From Planctomycetota bacterium (GTDB lineage Bacteria > Planctomycetota > Planctomycetia > Pirellulales > Lacipirellulaceae), in the NCBI GenBank assembly GCA_029259945.1, contig JAJDEF010000029.1:1-64000 (forward strand): a stretch of 64,000 nucleotides of DNA, given 5' to 3'. The notes under the pieces were generated by a model. It was not told where the DNA came from and did not search any database. It worked only from the letters and a program-made list of their open reading frames with translations. Of this stretch, positions 46,658 to 56,439 are shown piece after piece. Position numbers and translations under genes: made by a program. The first letter of the stretch is position 1. Each line of letters opens with the position of its first letter.

Positions 46658-47719
46658 TCAAAAATTGCCAGTGATTTTTAACAAGACGCCTTGCTTATCG
46701 TTTTCGGCTGCGCCGAACGCCGTCACATACAGCGTACCATCGGGAGCGAATGCCAAGGCCGTGGGTCTAGTGACGGACGCGATTTTCACAGCTTGACAGG
46801 CTAGCCTGCCTTCGAGGCGTGCATCGTCAAGCCGATAGACGCCGCCCGCTTGCTCATCACTCCATGAGATATCTGCAGCATATAAATTTCCCGCAGGACT
46901 GTAAGCCAGTGCAGAAATATCGTTCAGCCCAGTGCCAAGGCTCATCGCCATGGCCCCGGTGGCGGGAACGAAAAAGGTAATCGAGCTGTCGCCCGCAATC
47001 TCTTTGCTACCCATTTGGCCAACGACTAAAAACGCAGGTCTCGGCTTTGGGATGATAGCAAGACAAGTCGGGGCACCCCCGGTCGTCGATTTATGAGTCG
47101 CAATAAACCGCTGGAGAAAGGTGAGGCGGTTCGCCGCAATGCCCGACTTAAGAATCCAACCCGCTGGGCCATCGCTACTCGCAACCACGAAGAGCGACTC
47201 TTCCGTTTTTACCAGTCCCAAAAATTGGTCGTGCGCGGCCTGATTCCGGCTTCCGGCAGAAAGAGGCCCAACCGTATGGTCGGTTTGCTCCGCGGTGATC
47301 GACGAACCACTGATTGGCAAAGCATAGACACCAACCACATTCATGCCCACTTCGCGGCCACCGCCCCCCACAACCAGTTTCGTGCGCGTAAGCAGTGCCA
47401 TCCCCAGCGGGCCAACTCGGGCGCCTGGCTCTCTGCCAAAGAAATCAACGGCAAAGCCGGTAATCACCTCATGTATTTTTTCAGGTTGCGCAGTGGAGAT
47501 CCGAATAATTCGTCCGGCACCACTCTCAGCGATAAAAAGCTCATGCGGCCCCGTGCCCACCGGGCCTTCGCGCACGACCAACCCAGCAGGATTGTCGAGG
47601 CTATCACGCACGATTTCGCTGCGATAGTTTACCGACTCGTCGCTTAGCGCGGCATCTTGAGCCACCGCGACCGCAACCATCACGGCGACCACGGTCAATA
47701 ACGTCATAAATCGCCACAT
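46658..47719 (-). CDS. secreted beta-propeller-like protein
   Basis: 353 residues with a signal peptide (residues 1-20, cleaved near VAVAQ). The body has repeated blade-like segments ending SAGRIIRIST, SPAGNLYAADISW and APDGTLYVTAFG, as in NHL/SMP-30 type propellers. No enzyme motif is clear. It starts 22 bases after the leuD stop in the same direction. Confidence 0.6.
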   Translation of the reverse strand: MWRFMTLLTVVAVMVAVAVAQDAALSDESVNYRSEIVRDSLDNPAGLVVREGPVGTGPHELFIAESGAGRIIRISTAQPEKIHEVITGFAVDFFGREPGARVGPLGMALLTRTKLVVGGGGREVGMNVVGVYALPISGSSITAEQTDHTVGPLSAGSRNQAAHDQFLGLVKTEESLFVVASSDGPAGWILKSGIAANRLTFLQRFIATHKSTTGGAPTCLAIIPKPRPAFLVVGQMGSKEIAGDSSITFFVPATGAMAMSLGTGLNDISALAYSPAGNLYAADISWSDEQAGGVYRLDDARLEGRLACQAVKIASVTRPTALAFAPDGTLYVTAFGAAENDKQGVLLKITGNF

Positions 47720-47741
47720 GAGGTTCGCCTATCACAATGCT

Positions 47742-48341
47742 TTAAGAAGCAGAAATGCCGTGGGTCGCTTCGTAAACCGAAATTTTGTTTTCGTGTTCCA
47801 GCGTGAGTCCAATATCATCCAACCCATTAAGCAAACAATGGCGTCGGAACGCATCGACTTCAAACGAGGTAGAGAATCCATGCTCATCGCTCAAAGTGCA
47901 ACTCTCGAGGTCGGCCGTCATGCGATAGTCGGCATGCTTCTCAGCGCGAGAGAAGATCTCGTCCACCAATTCTTCAGAAAGTCGAATTGGCAGCATCCCG
48001 TTCTTAAAGCAGTTGTTGTAGAAAATGTCGGCAAAGCTGGGGGCGATGATGACTCGGAAACCGTAGTCCTCCAGCGCCCAGGGAGCATGTTCGCGGCTCG
48101 AGCCACAACCAAAATTCCGCCGAGCGACCAGCACGCTTACGCCGACGGCTTCGGGCCGATTGAGTTCAAAATCAGGATTTGGCGAGCCATCTTCAAGCTG
48201 GGCCCAATCCCAAAACAGAAACTCACCGAAGCCCGTACGCTCAATTCGCTTCAGGAATTGCTTCGGAATAATTTGGTCGGTGTCGACGTTGGCCCGGTCC
48301 ATGGCGACCGCTAAGCCAGTATGCGTGGTAAATGATTTCAT
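47742..48341 (-). CDS. leuD: 3-isopropylmalate dehydratase small subunit
   Basis: 199 residues. Family landmarks: [34 protein letters not shown] and [16 protein letters not shown]. With LeuC it isomerises 2- to 3-isopropylmalate in leucine synthesis. It follows leuC with a 196-base spacer that holds a perfect inverted repeat. Confidence 0.95.
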   Translation of the reverse strand: MKSFTTHTGLAVAMDRANVDTDQIIPKQFLKRIERTGFGEFLFWDWAQLEDGSPNPDFELNRPEAVGVSVLVARRNFGCGSSREHAPWALEDYGFRVIIAPSFADIFYNNCFKNGMLPIRLSEELVDEIFSRAEKHADYRMTADLESCTLSDEHGFSTSFEVDAFRRHCLLNGLDDIGLTLEHENKISVYEATHGISAS

Positions 48342-48381
48342 CGTTGCTACTGCAGATGGTTAAAGTATTACAAATAATTGA

Positions 48382-48459
48382 ACCGCAGAGGACACAGAGA
48401 GCGCAGAGGAAATGCCACTCCAATTGATTTTTCTCTGCGCTCTCTGTGTCCTCTGCGGT
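48382..48459. repeat. perfect 27-base inverted repeat in the leuC-leuD spacer
   Basis: Left arm 48382-48408 (begins ACCGCAGAGGACACAGAGAG) and right arm 48433-48459 (begins CTCTGCGCTCTCTGTGTCCT) are exact complements across a 24-base loop. A further family piece, GTTCATCCGTGTTTATCGG, lies at about 48506-48524. The arms match the degenerate copies at 557-649 and 3198-3230. It would form a very strong hairpin in leu mRNA. Confidence 0.85.
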
Positions 48460-48537
48460 AATAAAAAGAATCTGATGTATTGGTTACGACAATGCTGCGC
48501 TGTGTTCATCCGTGTTTATCGGTGGTTCCATTTTTTA

Positions 48538-49935
48538 CTATTTCCAATCCCGAATATCAACAAAATGACCAGCGATCGCAGCAGCGGCGGCCATCGCAGG
48601 CGAAACCAGATGGGTGCGTCCGCCCTTACCCTGTCGGCCTTCAAAATTGCGGTTCGAGGTCGAGGCACAGCGCTCGCCGGGCGAAAGCTTGTCGGGATTC
48701 ATCGCCAGACACATGCTGCATCCGGCTTCGCGCCAGTCGAATCCAGCCTCTTTGAAAATCTGGTCGAGACCTTCCTCTTCGGCCTGTTGTTTTACTTGGC
48801 CGCTGCCCGGAACCACCATTGCATCGACATGGTCAGAAACTTTGTGCCCTTGGGCAACCGTTGCCGCAGCACGTAAGTCTTCGATTCGGGCGTTGGTGCA
48901 TGAACCAATAAATACGCGATCAAGCTGAATGTCGGTGATCGCCTCGCCACCTTCGAGGCCCATGTAATCGAGCGCGCCCGCGACCGTTTTCTGATCGGTC
49001 GGATCTGAATAGTCGGCGGGCTTAGGAACATGGGCATCAACCGAGGCGACCAATCCAGGGTTGGTTCCCCAAGTGACCTGCGGGGCAATATCTGCTGCGG
49101 CGAATCGTAGCGATTTGTCAAACTGAGCCCCTTCGTCGGTGGGCAGCTCTTGCCAACGCGCGACGGCGGCTTCAAAATCCGCGGGCACATACTTTCGGCC
49201 GCGAAGATATTCGTACGTAGTTGCATCCGGTGCGATCATGCCAGCGCGAGCACCGGCTTCGATTGTCATGTTGCAAACCGTCATGCGGTTTTCCATGCTG
49301 AGAGCGCGGATCGCCTCGCCGGTGTACTCCACGCAATAACCGGTTCCGCCATCGGTCGTGATCTGACCAATCAGATAGAGCACCAAGTCTTTTGCCGTCA
49401 CGCCCGGCTTCAATTGGCCGTCGACTCGCAACTCAAGCGTTTTCGGCAAAGTCTGCAACAGAGTTTGGGTTGCTAGAACGTGTTCGACTTCGCTCGTGCC
49501 GATGCCAAACGCCAAAGCTCCAAAAGCGCCATGCGTCGAAGTGTGACTATCGCCACAAACGATGATCATCCCCGGCTGGGTGTAGCCGAGTTCAGGCCCG
49601 ATCACATGGACAATGCCTTGATTGGGGTCGTTGAGATCGTAGTGCTGGATGCCAAATTCGCGGCAGTTGTTACGCAACGTGTCGATTTGCAGTTTAGAAA
49701 TCGCGTCTGCAATGGGCAGACTACGGTCGGTCGTCGGGATATTGTGATCTGCCGTCGCAATGGTTTTTCCAGCGCGTCGAACACTTCGTCCTGCCAGTCG
49801 CAACCCTTCGAAGGCTTGGGCGCTGGTCACTTCATGCACCAGATGCAGATCGACATAGAGAATGGTCTGCTGACCCTCTTCGGCGTGGACTATATGGTTA
49901 TCCCAAATTTTTTGAAACAGAGTGCGTGGTTTCAT
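48538..49935 (-). CDS. leuC: 3-isopropylmalate dehydratase large subunit
   Basis: 465 residues, aconitase fold. Cluster cysteines lie in [17 protein letters not shown] and [14 protein letters not shown]; substrate-region motif [20 protein letters not shown]. The [4Fe-4S] enzyme works with LeuD. The ATG has a weak ribosome site. Confidence 0.96.
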   Translation of the reverse strand: MKPRTLFQKIWDNHIVHAEEGQQTILYVDLHLVHEVTSAQAFEGLRLAGRSVRRAGKTIATADHNIPTTDRSLPIADAISKLQIDTLRNNCREFGIQHYDLNDPNQGIVHVIGPELGYTQPGMIIVCGDSHTSTHGAFGALAFGIGTSEVEHVLATQTLLQTLPKTLELRVDGQLKPGVTAKDLVLYLIGQITTDGGTGYCVEYTGEAIRALSMENRMTVCNMTIEAGARAGMIAPDATTYEYLRGRKYVPADFEAAVARWQELPTDEGAQFDKSLRFAAADIAPQVTWGTNPGLVASVDAHVPKPADYSDPTDQKTVAGALDYMGLEGGEAITDIQLDRVFIGSCTNARIEDLRAAATVAQGHKVSDHVDAMVVPGSGQVKQQAEEEGLDQIFKEAGFDWREAGCSMCLAMNPDKLSPGERCASTSNRNFEGRQGKGGRTHLVSPAMAAAAAIAGHFVDIRDWK

Positions 49936-50066
49936 ATCAGGTCAGTAAATCTGCAGATCGAGTGCGAAAAAAGGACGGCGGAAAGCTAAACACAAACGAT
50001 CCATTGTATTCGCCTAGGGCCTCTAGCGAAAGACACCTGCCAGACGAACAATGTTCATCGCCCCCG

Positions 50067-51728
50067 CTATACAGCCGCCATTTCGAGCACTGCTGCTGCC
50101 CGTGCTTTTCGCACGGGGCAACCGTTGCTTTGCCACCACTCGGCTGCCTGCCCACGCGACCACTCCTGCCGAGCAGGCACTTCCTTCAGCACTTCGCCCA
50201 ACGTGGCGGTATCTTGAAAGCGGTCTTCGGGTTGCTTCTCAAGGCAACGGAGAATGATTTCTTCAAGTTCCGGCGGGATAGCTGGATTGATTTCTCGCGG
50301 CGGTTGGGGCTGCTCTGAGGAATGGGCAACAATCACTCGGATTGTTTGGTCGTAGTGAAACGGCGGCTGCCCGGTGGCCAGGTAGTACATCACCGCACCG
50401 AGCGAATAGATATCGCTACGCGCGTCGACCTCCCCGCTACCGGTGGCCTGCTCGGGCGACATAAACAAAGGCGAGCCCGTGATGGCCCCTTCTTGAGTGA
50501 GCTCGACATCCTGTTTTTCTGCAATCGGCTTCGCTAATCCGAAATCGAGCAACTTTGCGACATCGAAAATGCCACCTCGGTAAGCACAAAAAATATTGGC
50601 CGGCTTAATATCTCGATGCACCAGACCATGACTATGGGCCTCGGTCAAAGCGTCGCAGACCTGGCGCATTAAGTAGACAATGCGTCCCGACGGCATGGGG
50701 CCATATTCTTCGACCAACTCACCCAGGTTGTGCCCCGGCAAATACTCCATGACATAGTAAAAGGTGCCGTCGTCGGTTCGGCCGTAGTCGTAGATTTCGA
50801 TCGAATTCCAATGCGACAATTTCGCCGTCGCGCGCACTTCTCGCTCGAAACGCGCAAGTACCTGAGGGTTACCAGCCTTTTCGGGCCGGATCACCTTGAT
50901 GGCACAGGGCCGCTTCATCATTTGGTGTTCGGCCAGATAAACTTCGCCCATGCCTCCGCTACCAAGCATCTCACGAAGCTGATACTTCCCTAACTGCTTT
51001 GCAACAAAGGCTTCTTTCCGCAGCGAGCCAATCGTTTTCACCCCCACTGTGGCTGTGATGACGCTAATCACCAGGAGTAAAAACTGCGAGAAAAACTCCT
51101 CGCTGAACTCTGCCCTCCTGGTGAGAGCGACAAACTCTTCCGAACGAAAACTGGCCAGGCCCCACATCATCATTGGTGCGATCCCAAGTAAGCTCAGCAC
51201 CACACTAGCACGCTGCCAGGTGTTAGGCACAAACAACGCGTAGCAGAAAATCAGCAGTATCCAGCCTCCGACAACTTTCGGGACATGGGCATGGCCCTCA
51301 GGCATCATCGCGCAGAGGATCAGGTTGTGATACGTAAGAAAAACAAGAAAAGCAGCCGGGCCACCAATGACAAGAAACTCTGAAAATCGCAAGCGGCCAG
51401 TCACGAATTCGCAGCTCGTACACAATCGCTGGGTCATCAACGCCAGCAAGACCGTGACGGCAGTGTGGGCATAAAAAATCGGCATGCTGCGGAGGCTTCC
51501 CTCCGCCAGCAATTGCCACAAACTACGTATCCAAAAAGCAGCAAAAAGAAAAAACAGCAGCAGGGCAACCGTGCGCAATCGATCGCGAAGCAGGCTGCGC
51601 ATTTCTTGGCTCAGCTCTGGCGCACTCCCCTCGACAAGAGCCACATGCCGCGGCTTTGGGGTCGGCACGTTGCCAAACGATGCCAAACGACTCGGCGATT
51701 CAATCGTTTCTGCGAGGTCTGAGTTCAT
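50067..51728 (-). CDS. membrane-anchored Ser/Thr protein kinase
   Basis: 553 residues. About six helices fill residues 50-240. The kinase domain follows: Gly loop LGSGGMGEVYLAEH, Lys in CAIKVI, catalytic loop HRDIKPANIF, LLDFGLAKP and SPLFMSPEQATG. It is a Hanks-type kinase with the membrane part in front of the kinase, unlike PknB, where it follows. No PASTA or sensor domain. The target is unknown. Confidence 0.92.
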   Translation of the reverse strand: MNSDLAETIESPSRLASFGNVPTPKPRHVALVEGSAPELSQEMRSLLRDRLRTVALLLFFLFAAFWIRSLWQLLAEGSLRSMPIFYAHTAVTVLLALMTQRLCTSCEFVTGRLRFSEFLVIGGPAAFLVFLTYHNLILCAMMPEGHAHVPKVVGGWILLIFCYALFVPNTWQRASVVLSLLGIAPMMMWGLASFRSEEFVALTRRAEFSEEFFSQFLLLVISVITATVGVKTIGSLRKEAFVAKQLGKYQLREMLGSGGMGEVYLAEHQMMKRPCAIKVIRPEKAGNPQVLARFEREVRATAKLSHWNSIEIYDYGRTDDGTFYYVMEYLPGHNLGELVEEYGPMPSGRIVYLMRQVCDALTEAHSHGLVHRDIKPANIFCAYRGGIFDVAKLLDFGLAKPIAEKQDVELTQEGAITGSPLFMSPEQATGSGEVDARSDIYSLGAVMYYLATGQPPFHYDQTIRVIVAHSSEQPQPPREINPAIPPELEEIILRCLEKQPEDRFQDTATLGEVLKEVPARQEWSRGQAAEWWQSNGCPVRKARAAAVLEMAAV

Positions 51729-51950
51729 GTCCTGACGCGCCCTTGCTTGTGTCCTGTACCGTCCTGCGACAACTCTCCATCGTATCCGACTACCACCCTC
51801 CAGGACAGGAATGATTACGTGATTGGCACGCCGATTCCCACCCTCCCCCTAGATTTCCAGGGCAAACGATGCTTGAATGACGAACTACCGAAGAAAGTGC
51901 CTAAGCGTCTGTAGAACTCCAAGAACATCTGGCTGCAATAAAGTAAATCG

Positions 51951-53219
51951 ATGAACGAAGATGCCAGCCACGAGGTTGAGCACATTTTGATTGTGGGTGG
52001 CGGAGTGATCGGTGCTGCTTGCGCCTACTACTTGGCCCAAACGGGACGTCGTGTGACGATTATCGATCGCGACGAATTTGGCAAAGGCAGCTCGCACGGG
52101 AATTGCGGATTTATCAGCCCCTCGCATGTGCCCCCCCTTTGTCGGCCAGGCGCTATCTCGAAGACGTTCAAATCGCTATTCAATCCAGACTCGTCGTTTC
52201 GTATCAAACCAAGTCTTCGTCCATCGATGCTGCGCTGGCTGTGGCAATTTCTGCGACGATGTAACCAGCGCGACATGCTAACCGGTGCGGCAGCGCGCCA
52301 TGCGTTGCTTCAGTCCTCCGCTTCGCTCTATCGACAACTTATCGCCGAAGGCATCCTTGAAGGCTGCGAATGGGAAACCGAGGGGTTGCTGTTCGTCTTT
52401 GAAACCGAAAAAGAGCGAGACTATTTTGCTCCCCTCGCGAACCTGGTTCGAGAGGAGTTTGGCGTTGGCGCAAATTGGCTGGATGGCGACCAACTAGTCG
52501 CGATGGAACCGGCTCTCCGACCAGGATTAACCGGTGCCTACCATTACCAGGACGATGCGCACTTGCGTCCCGACCGGTTACTGGCCGCTTGGAGAGATCG
52601 ATTAAACAAGGTCGGCGTCGAAATCATCGAGCAGTGTGCCTTTCAAGGCTTTGCCGACGAACAAGGCAGGGCCAAGGCTGTCTTCACTTCAAAAGGCGAA
52701 ATCCAGGCCGATGCTTTTGTGGTGGCGATGGGCGCTTGGTCGCCCCAATGGAACAAGGCGCTCGGCTGCAAGTTGCCCATTCAACCCGGGAAAGGTCTCT
52801 CGGTGACCATGCCTCGACCTCGCATTTGTCCAAAGTATCCGATGATCCTCGAAGAATGTCATGTGGGCGTCACGCCGTTTGCGTCGGGATATCGTTTGGG
52901 ATCGACCATGGAATTCGCCGGGTACGACGAGCGAATCAATCGCCGTCGTCTTGCTTTGTTGCGAAAAGGGGCTGAACGCTATTTGGTCGAACCCACTTGC
53001 GAACCCATCGAAGAAGAATGGTGTGGTTTTCGGCCCATGAGCTGCGACGGAGCCCCGATTATCGACCGCAGCCCAACGATGGCGAACGTCATGATCGCCG
53101 CAGGGCACAGCATGCTGGGCGTCTCAATGTCTCCAGCCACAGGCAAGCTCGTTACCGAGATGCTCACCGGAACCACCCCGCACGTCGACCCCCACCCCTA
53201 TCGGCTTTCAAGGTTTTGA
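51951..53219 (+). CDS. FAD-dependent D-amino acid dehydrogenase-like oxidoreductase
   Basis: 422 residues, DadA/DAO family. The FAD-binding fold opens with ILIVGGGVIGAACAYYLAQTG, then HGNCGFISPSH. The C-terminal part has GFRPMSCDGAPIIDRSP and AAGHSMLGVSMSPATGKLV. It oxidises D-amino acids or D-hydroxyproline and passes electrons to the membrane. It stands alone; the exact substrate is uncertain. Confidence 0.85.
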   Translation: MNEDASHEVEHILIVGGGVIGAACAYYLAQTGRRVTIIDRDEFGKGSSHGNCGFISPSHVPPLCRPGAISKTFKSLFNPDSSFRIKPSLRPSMLRWLWQFLRRCNQRDMLTGAAARHALLQSSASLYRQLIAEGILEGCEWETEGLLFVFETEKERDYFAPLANLVREEFGVGANWLDGDQLVAMEPALRPGLTGAYHYQDDAHLRPDRLLAAWRDRLNKVGVEIIEQCAFQGFADEQGRAKAVFTSKGEIQADAFVVAMGAWSPQWNKALGCKLPIQPGKGLSVTMPRPRICPKYPMILEECHVGVTPFASGYRLGSTMEFAGYDERINRRRLALLRKGAERYLVEPTCEPIEEEWCGFRPMSCDGAPIIDRSPTMANVMIAAGHSMLGVSMSPATGKLVTEMLTGTTPHVDPHPYRLSRF

Positions 53220-53222
53220 AAG

Positions 53223-53296
53223 AGGCGCGAGTTACGGGGCGCTAGGCGCGAGTTAGAAATCGAGAACTCGCGCCTAGCGCCTAGTAACTAGCGCCT
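53223..53296. repeat. 32-base imperfect inverted repeat (GGCGCTAGGCGCGAGTT)
   Basis: Arms 53223-53254 and 53265-53296 differ at three positions across a 10-base loop; the inner 17 bases are perfect. It starts 3 bases after the DadA-like stop and may end that transcript, though the T-run is some distance on (GTTTTTTG at about 53319). Confidence 0.7.
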
Positions 53297-53371
53297 CACG
53301 CCCCTGGCGTCTTTCAGCGTTTTTTGTTAGCCTAAAACCGTCGATTCGCTTCATCTGCTCCGACCCAACCA

Positions 53372-53442
53372 TGGGGAATAGTGTAACGGTAGCACTACGG
53401 ACTCTGACTCCGTCAGTCTAGGTTCAAATCCTAGTTCCCCAG
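53372..53442 (+). tRNA. tRNA-Gln (anticodon CTG)
   Basis: 71 bases. Acceptor TGGGGAA pairs with TTCCCCA; anticodon stem ACGGA/TCCGT holds CTCTGAC; the T-arm has GGTTCAAATCC. CCA is not encoded. The anticodon CTG reads CAG. The last 23 bases are repeated at 56402-56424. Confidence 0.95.
53420..53442. mobile_element. putative attachment site in the 3' end of tRNA-Gln
   Basis: The 23-base stretch AGGTTCAAATCCTAGTTCCC then CAG, covering the T-arm and acceptor 3' strand, is exactly repeated at 56402-56424. This is the usual core of tRNA-integrating elements, which restore the tRNA 3' end on insertion. Confidence 0.7.
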
Positions 53443-53486
53443 CTTTTTCTATTAGTCGCTCACGACTTCTGCACTTGTCACTCAAT

Positions 53487-53522
53487 AAGTACTTGAATCA
53501 ATTTGCTTCAAGTACTTTTTTC
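53487..53522 (+). terminator. rho-independent terminator after tRNA-Gln
   Basis: A perfect 11-base stem (AAGTACTTGAA / TTCAAGTACTT) with a 9-base loop is followed by TTTTT. It lies 44 bases after the tRNA. The rest of the 388 bases before the protease gene shows no other gene. Confidence 0.85.
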
Positions 53523-53830
53523 GTCTTAACACCGGTCGCACTGGTCCAAAATCGCATTGGAAGAAAGGCCGGAATGTCACAGCAATTAGTGGTAGCCATT
53601 TAGTGTGATTACTGCTCTGTCCAGCTGAGAGGTCCTTGAGGCTATCTTACAGATCGTCCGAGTAGAGCCGTTTTTTTAGAAATTGAATTAAAGTCTTGCA
53701 ATACGTAATATTTGATCTACAACCAGGGACATTGCGTCTCTTATACGCAATAGTTTCCCAATACGCTTTCTTCTCAAATTCTTGCGTTTACCATCGCCCT
53801 GGTCAAAACACTACCCAAGGAATTCTCACT

Positions 53831-56176
53831 ATGGTTAACACGCGACCTGCAAGGCACTCGCTACTCAAGAGTGTCCGAACGTGCTCGTTTGAGTGTCTTG
53901 AACCTCGTCAAATGCTTTCTGCAACAGGCCTCACCACTACACAGGGGGACGCGGCCCAACTAAGCGATATCATTCGCGAGCGGTTCGGTCTGGATGGCGC
54001 CGGGGTCAAGATTGGTGTAATCTCCAATAGCTACGATAGGGCAACGCTGTTGAGTCAACCAAGCGAGGCCGAGGTTGATGTTGCCAATGGTGATCTACCA
54101 GGTGTAAGCAACCCTAATGGATTCTCAACTCCGGTAAGCGTAGTTCACGATAGTCTAGGGGGCGACGAAGGACGCGCAATGCTACAAATAATTCACGATG
54201 TAGCACCGGCTGCTGAGCTTTTCTTCCATAGCGGTTTAGGTACGACTGGAATGACAACGGCTATCAATGCCTTGGTAAGTGAAGGCGTAGATATCATCGT
54301 TGATGATCTAACGGTGGGCGCACCATTTTTCCAGGATAGTTCTGCCGCACAGGCAGTTGAGTCGGCGGTAACCAGCGGTGTTGTCTACGTATCGTCTGCG
54401 GGCAATGAGGGTCGACGGAGCTACGAGAGCACATTTGTTCCTGGGCCAGTACTTGACTTCAATGGACGCATGGAAACCGTTCATCTGTTTGATGCCACAG
54501 CGGGAGATTATCGACAAAGCATCACAATTCCAGAGGGGGGAGTAATAAGTCTTACTCTTGGCTGGGATTCAGTGTTTCCTGTGTTTAATAAGCTCAATAT
54601 GTATCTCTATGAAGGAGGTGAAGTTGTTGCCCAATCAGTAGGCTTTGATGGCCTCTCTTCAGCACGTGACTTATTGTCCTTCACGAACGAGAGCATAAGT
54701 AATACGGAATTCGACTTGGTTATTACCTTAGAGTCGGGAGTTACGCCAGGGCTTATAAAATATTATGACTCTGCGACATCTTCTTTATTCCCGGAGTTGG
54801 CTGCAGTGTTTAACGAATACCACACAAACTCGTCCACTATTTTCGGGCATGCGAACGCAGAAGGAGCAATCACGGTGGGAGCGGCCGATTATCGCGACAC
54901 CCCTGCTTTCGGAACCGATCCCCCAATTATTCAGTCTTTTTCCTCTGCCGGCGGAACGCCGATTCTCTTCGATACGAGCGGGGGACTTCTCGCCGAACCG
55001 ATTGTCCGTATGAAACCAGACATAGTTGGTCCCGACAACGGAAATACCACCTTCTTCGGAGAAGAGTTTTTTGGGTTAAGCCCTGAAATTGATGCACTGC
55101 TTGATCCTGAGGGGGACGGTTTCCCAAATTTTGCCGGTACTTCAGCAGCAGCACCGCATATTGCTGGGTTAGCCGCTCTTCTACTCCAAGCAAATCCCAC
55201 ACTTTCGCCTGAAGACGTCCGCCAAGCTCTTACGTCAACCGCTATCGATATGGATGATCCCTCCACCGCAGGTTTCGATGTCGGCTTTGATTTTGGCACC
55301 GGTCATGGCTTTGTCGATGGATTGGCCGCACTGACCTCCGTTCTTCCGCCTAAGGTTCTCGACGTCACGGTCAGTAGTTCGGACCCATTGGTGTTCCACG
55401 ATCCCTTTGTGTTCAGCACAGTGGATGGAGCTGGTACTCAGATTAGGACCGTGCCGGTGGGCAAGGCCGATACGGTAGCAGTCACTTTTAGCGAAGCGGT
55501 GAGTATCTTAGAGGGTGACCTGCAGTTTGTGGGAGTGACGACTGCCAATGTGCCTGTGCTTGACCCGCTCACACCTTTTACGCCGCCTACTTTGGCGAAC
55601 GGATTTACAGCAACTTGGCAATTCGACGCACCGGTGACTGTGGGAGACCATTACTCGCTGTCGCTGAATAGCGCCACGATTATCGACCTGGACGGCAATC
55701 TACTAGATGGCGAGTGGACCAACCCTTCAACTATCCTCACGGTCGATCCACTGGTAAGCAAATTCCCTTCAGGCGACGGCCAGGAGGGTGGCGACTTTAA
55801 TTTCGTAGTGACGCTGTTTCCAGGAGACGCAAACGGCGACTTGGCAATCAATAACGACGACTTTAACATCGTCATCAACAATTTCTTTCTGTCAGTCGAC
55901 ACATTCGGCGAAGGCGATTTCAATGGCAACGGAACTGTCGACAACGACGATTTCAGCTTGGTCATCAATAATTTCTTCACGGGCCTAGGCCCTCTCGAAC
56001 TACTCGGCGATCTCGATAATGACGGCGATGTTGATGGCGACGATCAGACGCTGTGGGACGATTACGACCTGACCAACAATTTGGCAGGCGACCTGGATGG
56101 CGACGGAGACGTCGACACGGACGATTTCGACCTGCTGTTTGCTCAAATAGGACTAGAGCTTATCACGCTAGTCTAG
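53831..56176 (+). CDS. secreted subtilase-like (S8) protein with planctomycete LEPR motif and dockerin-like repeats
   Basis: 781 residues. Near the start is CLEPRQMLSA (22-31), a planctomycete surface-protein motif. A subtilase-like domain runs from about 45 to 500: IGVISNSYD (61-69), GGDEGRAMLQIIHDVAP (110-126), oxyanion Asn in SSAGNEG (192) and the nucleophile motif FAGTSAAAPHIAG (Ser 438). In place of the usual Asp and His are Asn66 and Glu113. The C-terminus (about 655-780) has at least four calcium-type dockerin repeats (DANGDLAINNDDF, DFNGNGTVDNDDF, DLDNDGDVDGDD, DLDGDGDVDTDDF). I chose ATG at 53831, with AAGGAA upstream. It is the only gene between the two tRNA-end repeats. Confidence 0.85.
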   Translation: MVNTRPARHSLLKSVRTCSFECLEPRQMLSATGLTTTQGDAAQLSDIIRERFGLDGAGVKIGVISNSYDRATLLSQPSEAEVDVANGDLPGVSNPNGFSTPVSVVHDSLGGDEGRAMLQIIHDVAPAAELFFHSGLGTTGMTTAINALVSEGVDIIVDDLTVGAPFFQDSSAAQAVESAVTSGVVYVSSAGNEGRRSYESTFVPGPVLDFNGRMETVHLFDATAGDYRQSITIPEGGVISLTLGWDSVFPVFNKLNMYLYEGGEVVAQSVGFDGLSSARDLLSFTNESISNTEFDLVITLESGVTPGLIKYYDSATSSLFPELAAVFNEYHTNSSTIFGHANAEGAITVGAADYRDTPAFGTDPPIIQSFSSAGGTPILFDTSGGLLAEPIVRMKPDIVGPDNGNTTFFGEEFFGLSPEIDALLDPEGDGFPNFAGTSAAAPHIAGLAALLLQANPTLSPEDVRQALTSTAIDMDDPSTAGFDVGFDFGTGHGFVDGLAALTSVLPPKVLDVTVSSSDPLVFHDPFVFSTVDGAGTQIRTVPVGKADTVAVTFSEAVSILEGDLQFVGVTTANVPVLDPLTPFTPPTLANGFTATWQFDAPVTVGDHYSLSLNSATIIDLDGNLLDGEWTNPSTILTVDPLVSKFPSGDGQEGGDFNFVVTLFPGDANGDLAINNDDFNIVINNFFLSVDTFGEGDFNGNGTVDNDDFSLVINNFFTGLGPLELLGDLDNDGDVDGDDQTLWDDYDLTNNLAGDLDGDGDVDTDDFDLLFAQIGLELITLV

Positions 56177-56401
56177 GCAGTTGTGGAATAAGGGGAATGT
56201 TATGAAAGTGTTGTTTCAGATAACGACTCTTCCACCTAAAATAGCGACAAGATTTCTGACACAAATTTGCCACAACACGGACAATGCAAAGCCCTCGTGG
56301 CTGCCATACACGTGCAACATTGCAAAGCTACAAAAGCTTTACGGTAGAGAGTTTCCATGCAAGTGTCCTACAACTGCCCTGTAATAGAAGTGCAATAACA
56401 C

Positions 56402-56424
56402 AGGTTCAAATCCTAGTTCCCCAG
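56402..56424. mobile_element. duplicate of the tRNA-Gln 3' end (putative attR)
   Basis: Exact 23-base copy of the tRNA-Gln 3' end, same orientation, 2982 bases downstream. No tRNA 5' part is present. It ends 15 bases before the stop codon of the FemAB-like gene. The 225 bases from the protease stop to this copy hold nothing recognisable. Confidence 0.75.
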
Positions 56425-56439
56425 TTTGTTTGCTCCTAC

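Noticed and set aside
53420-56424. A second tRNA gene at the downstream repeat
   Set aside because: Only the 3' 23 bases are present; there is no anticodon arm or 5' acceptor strand.
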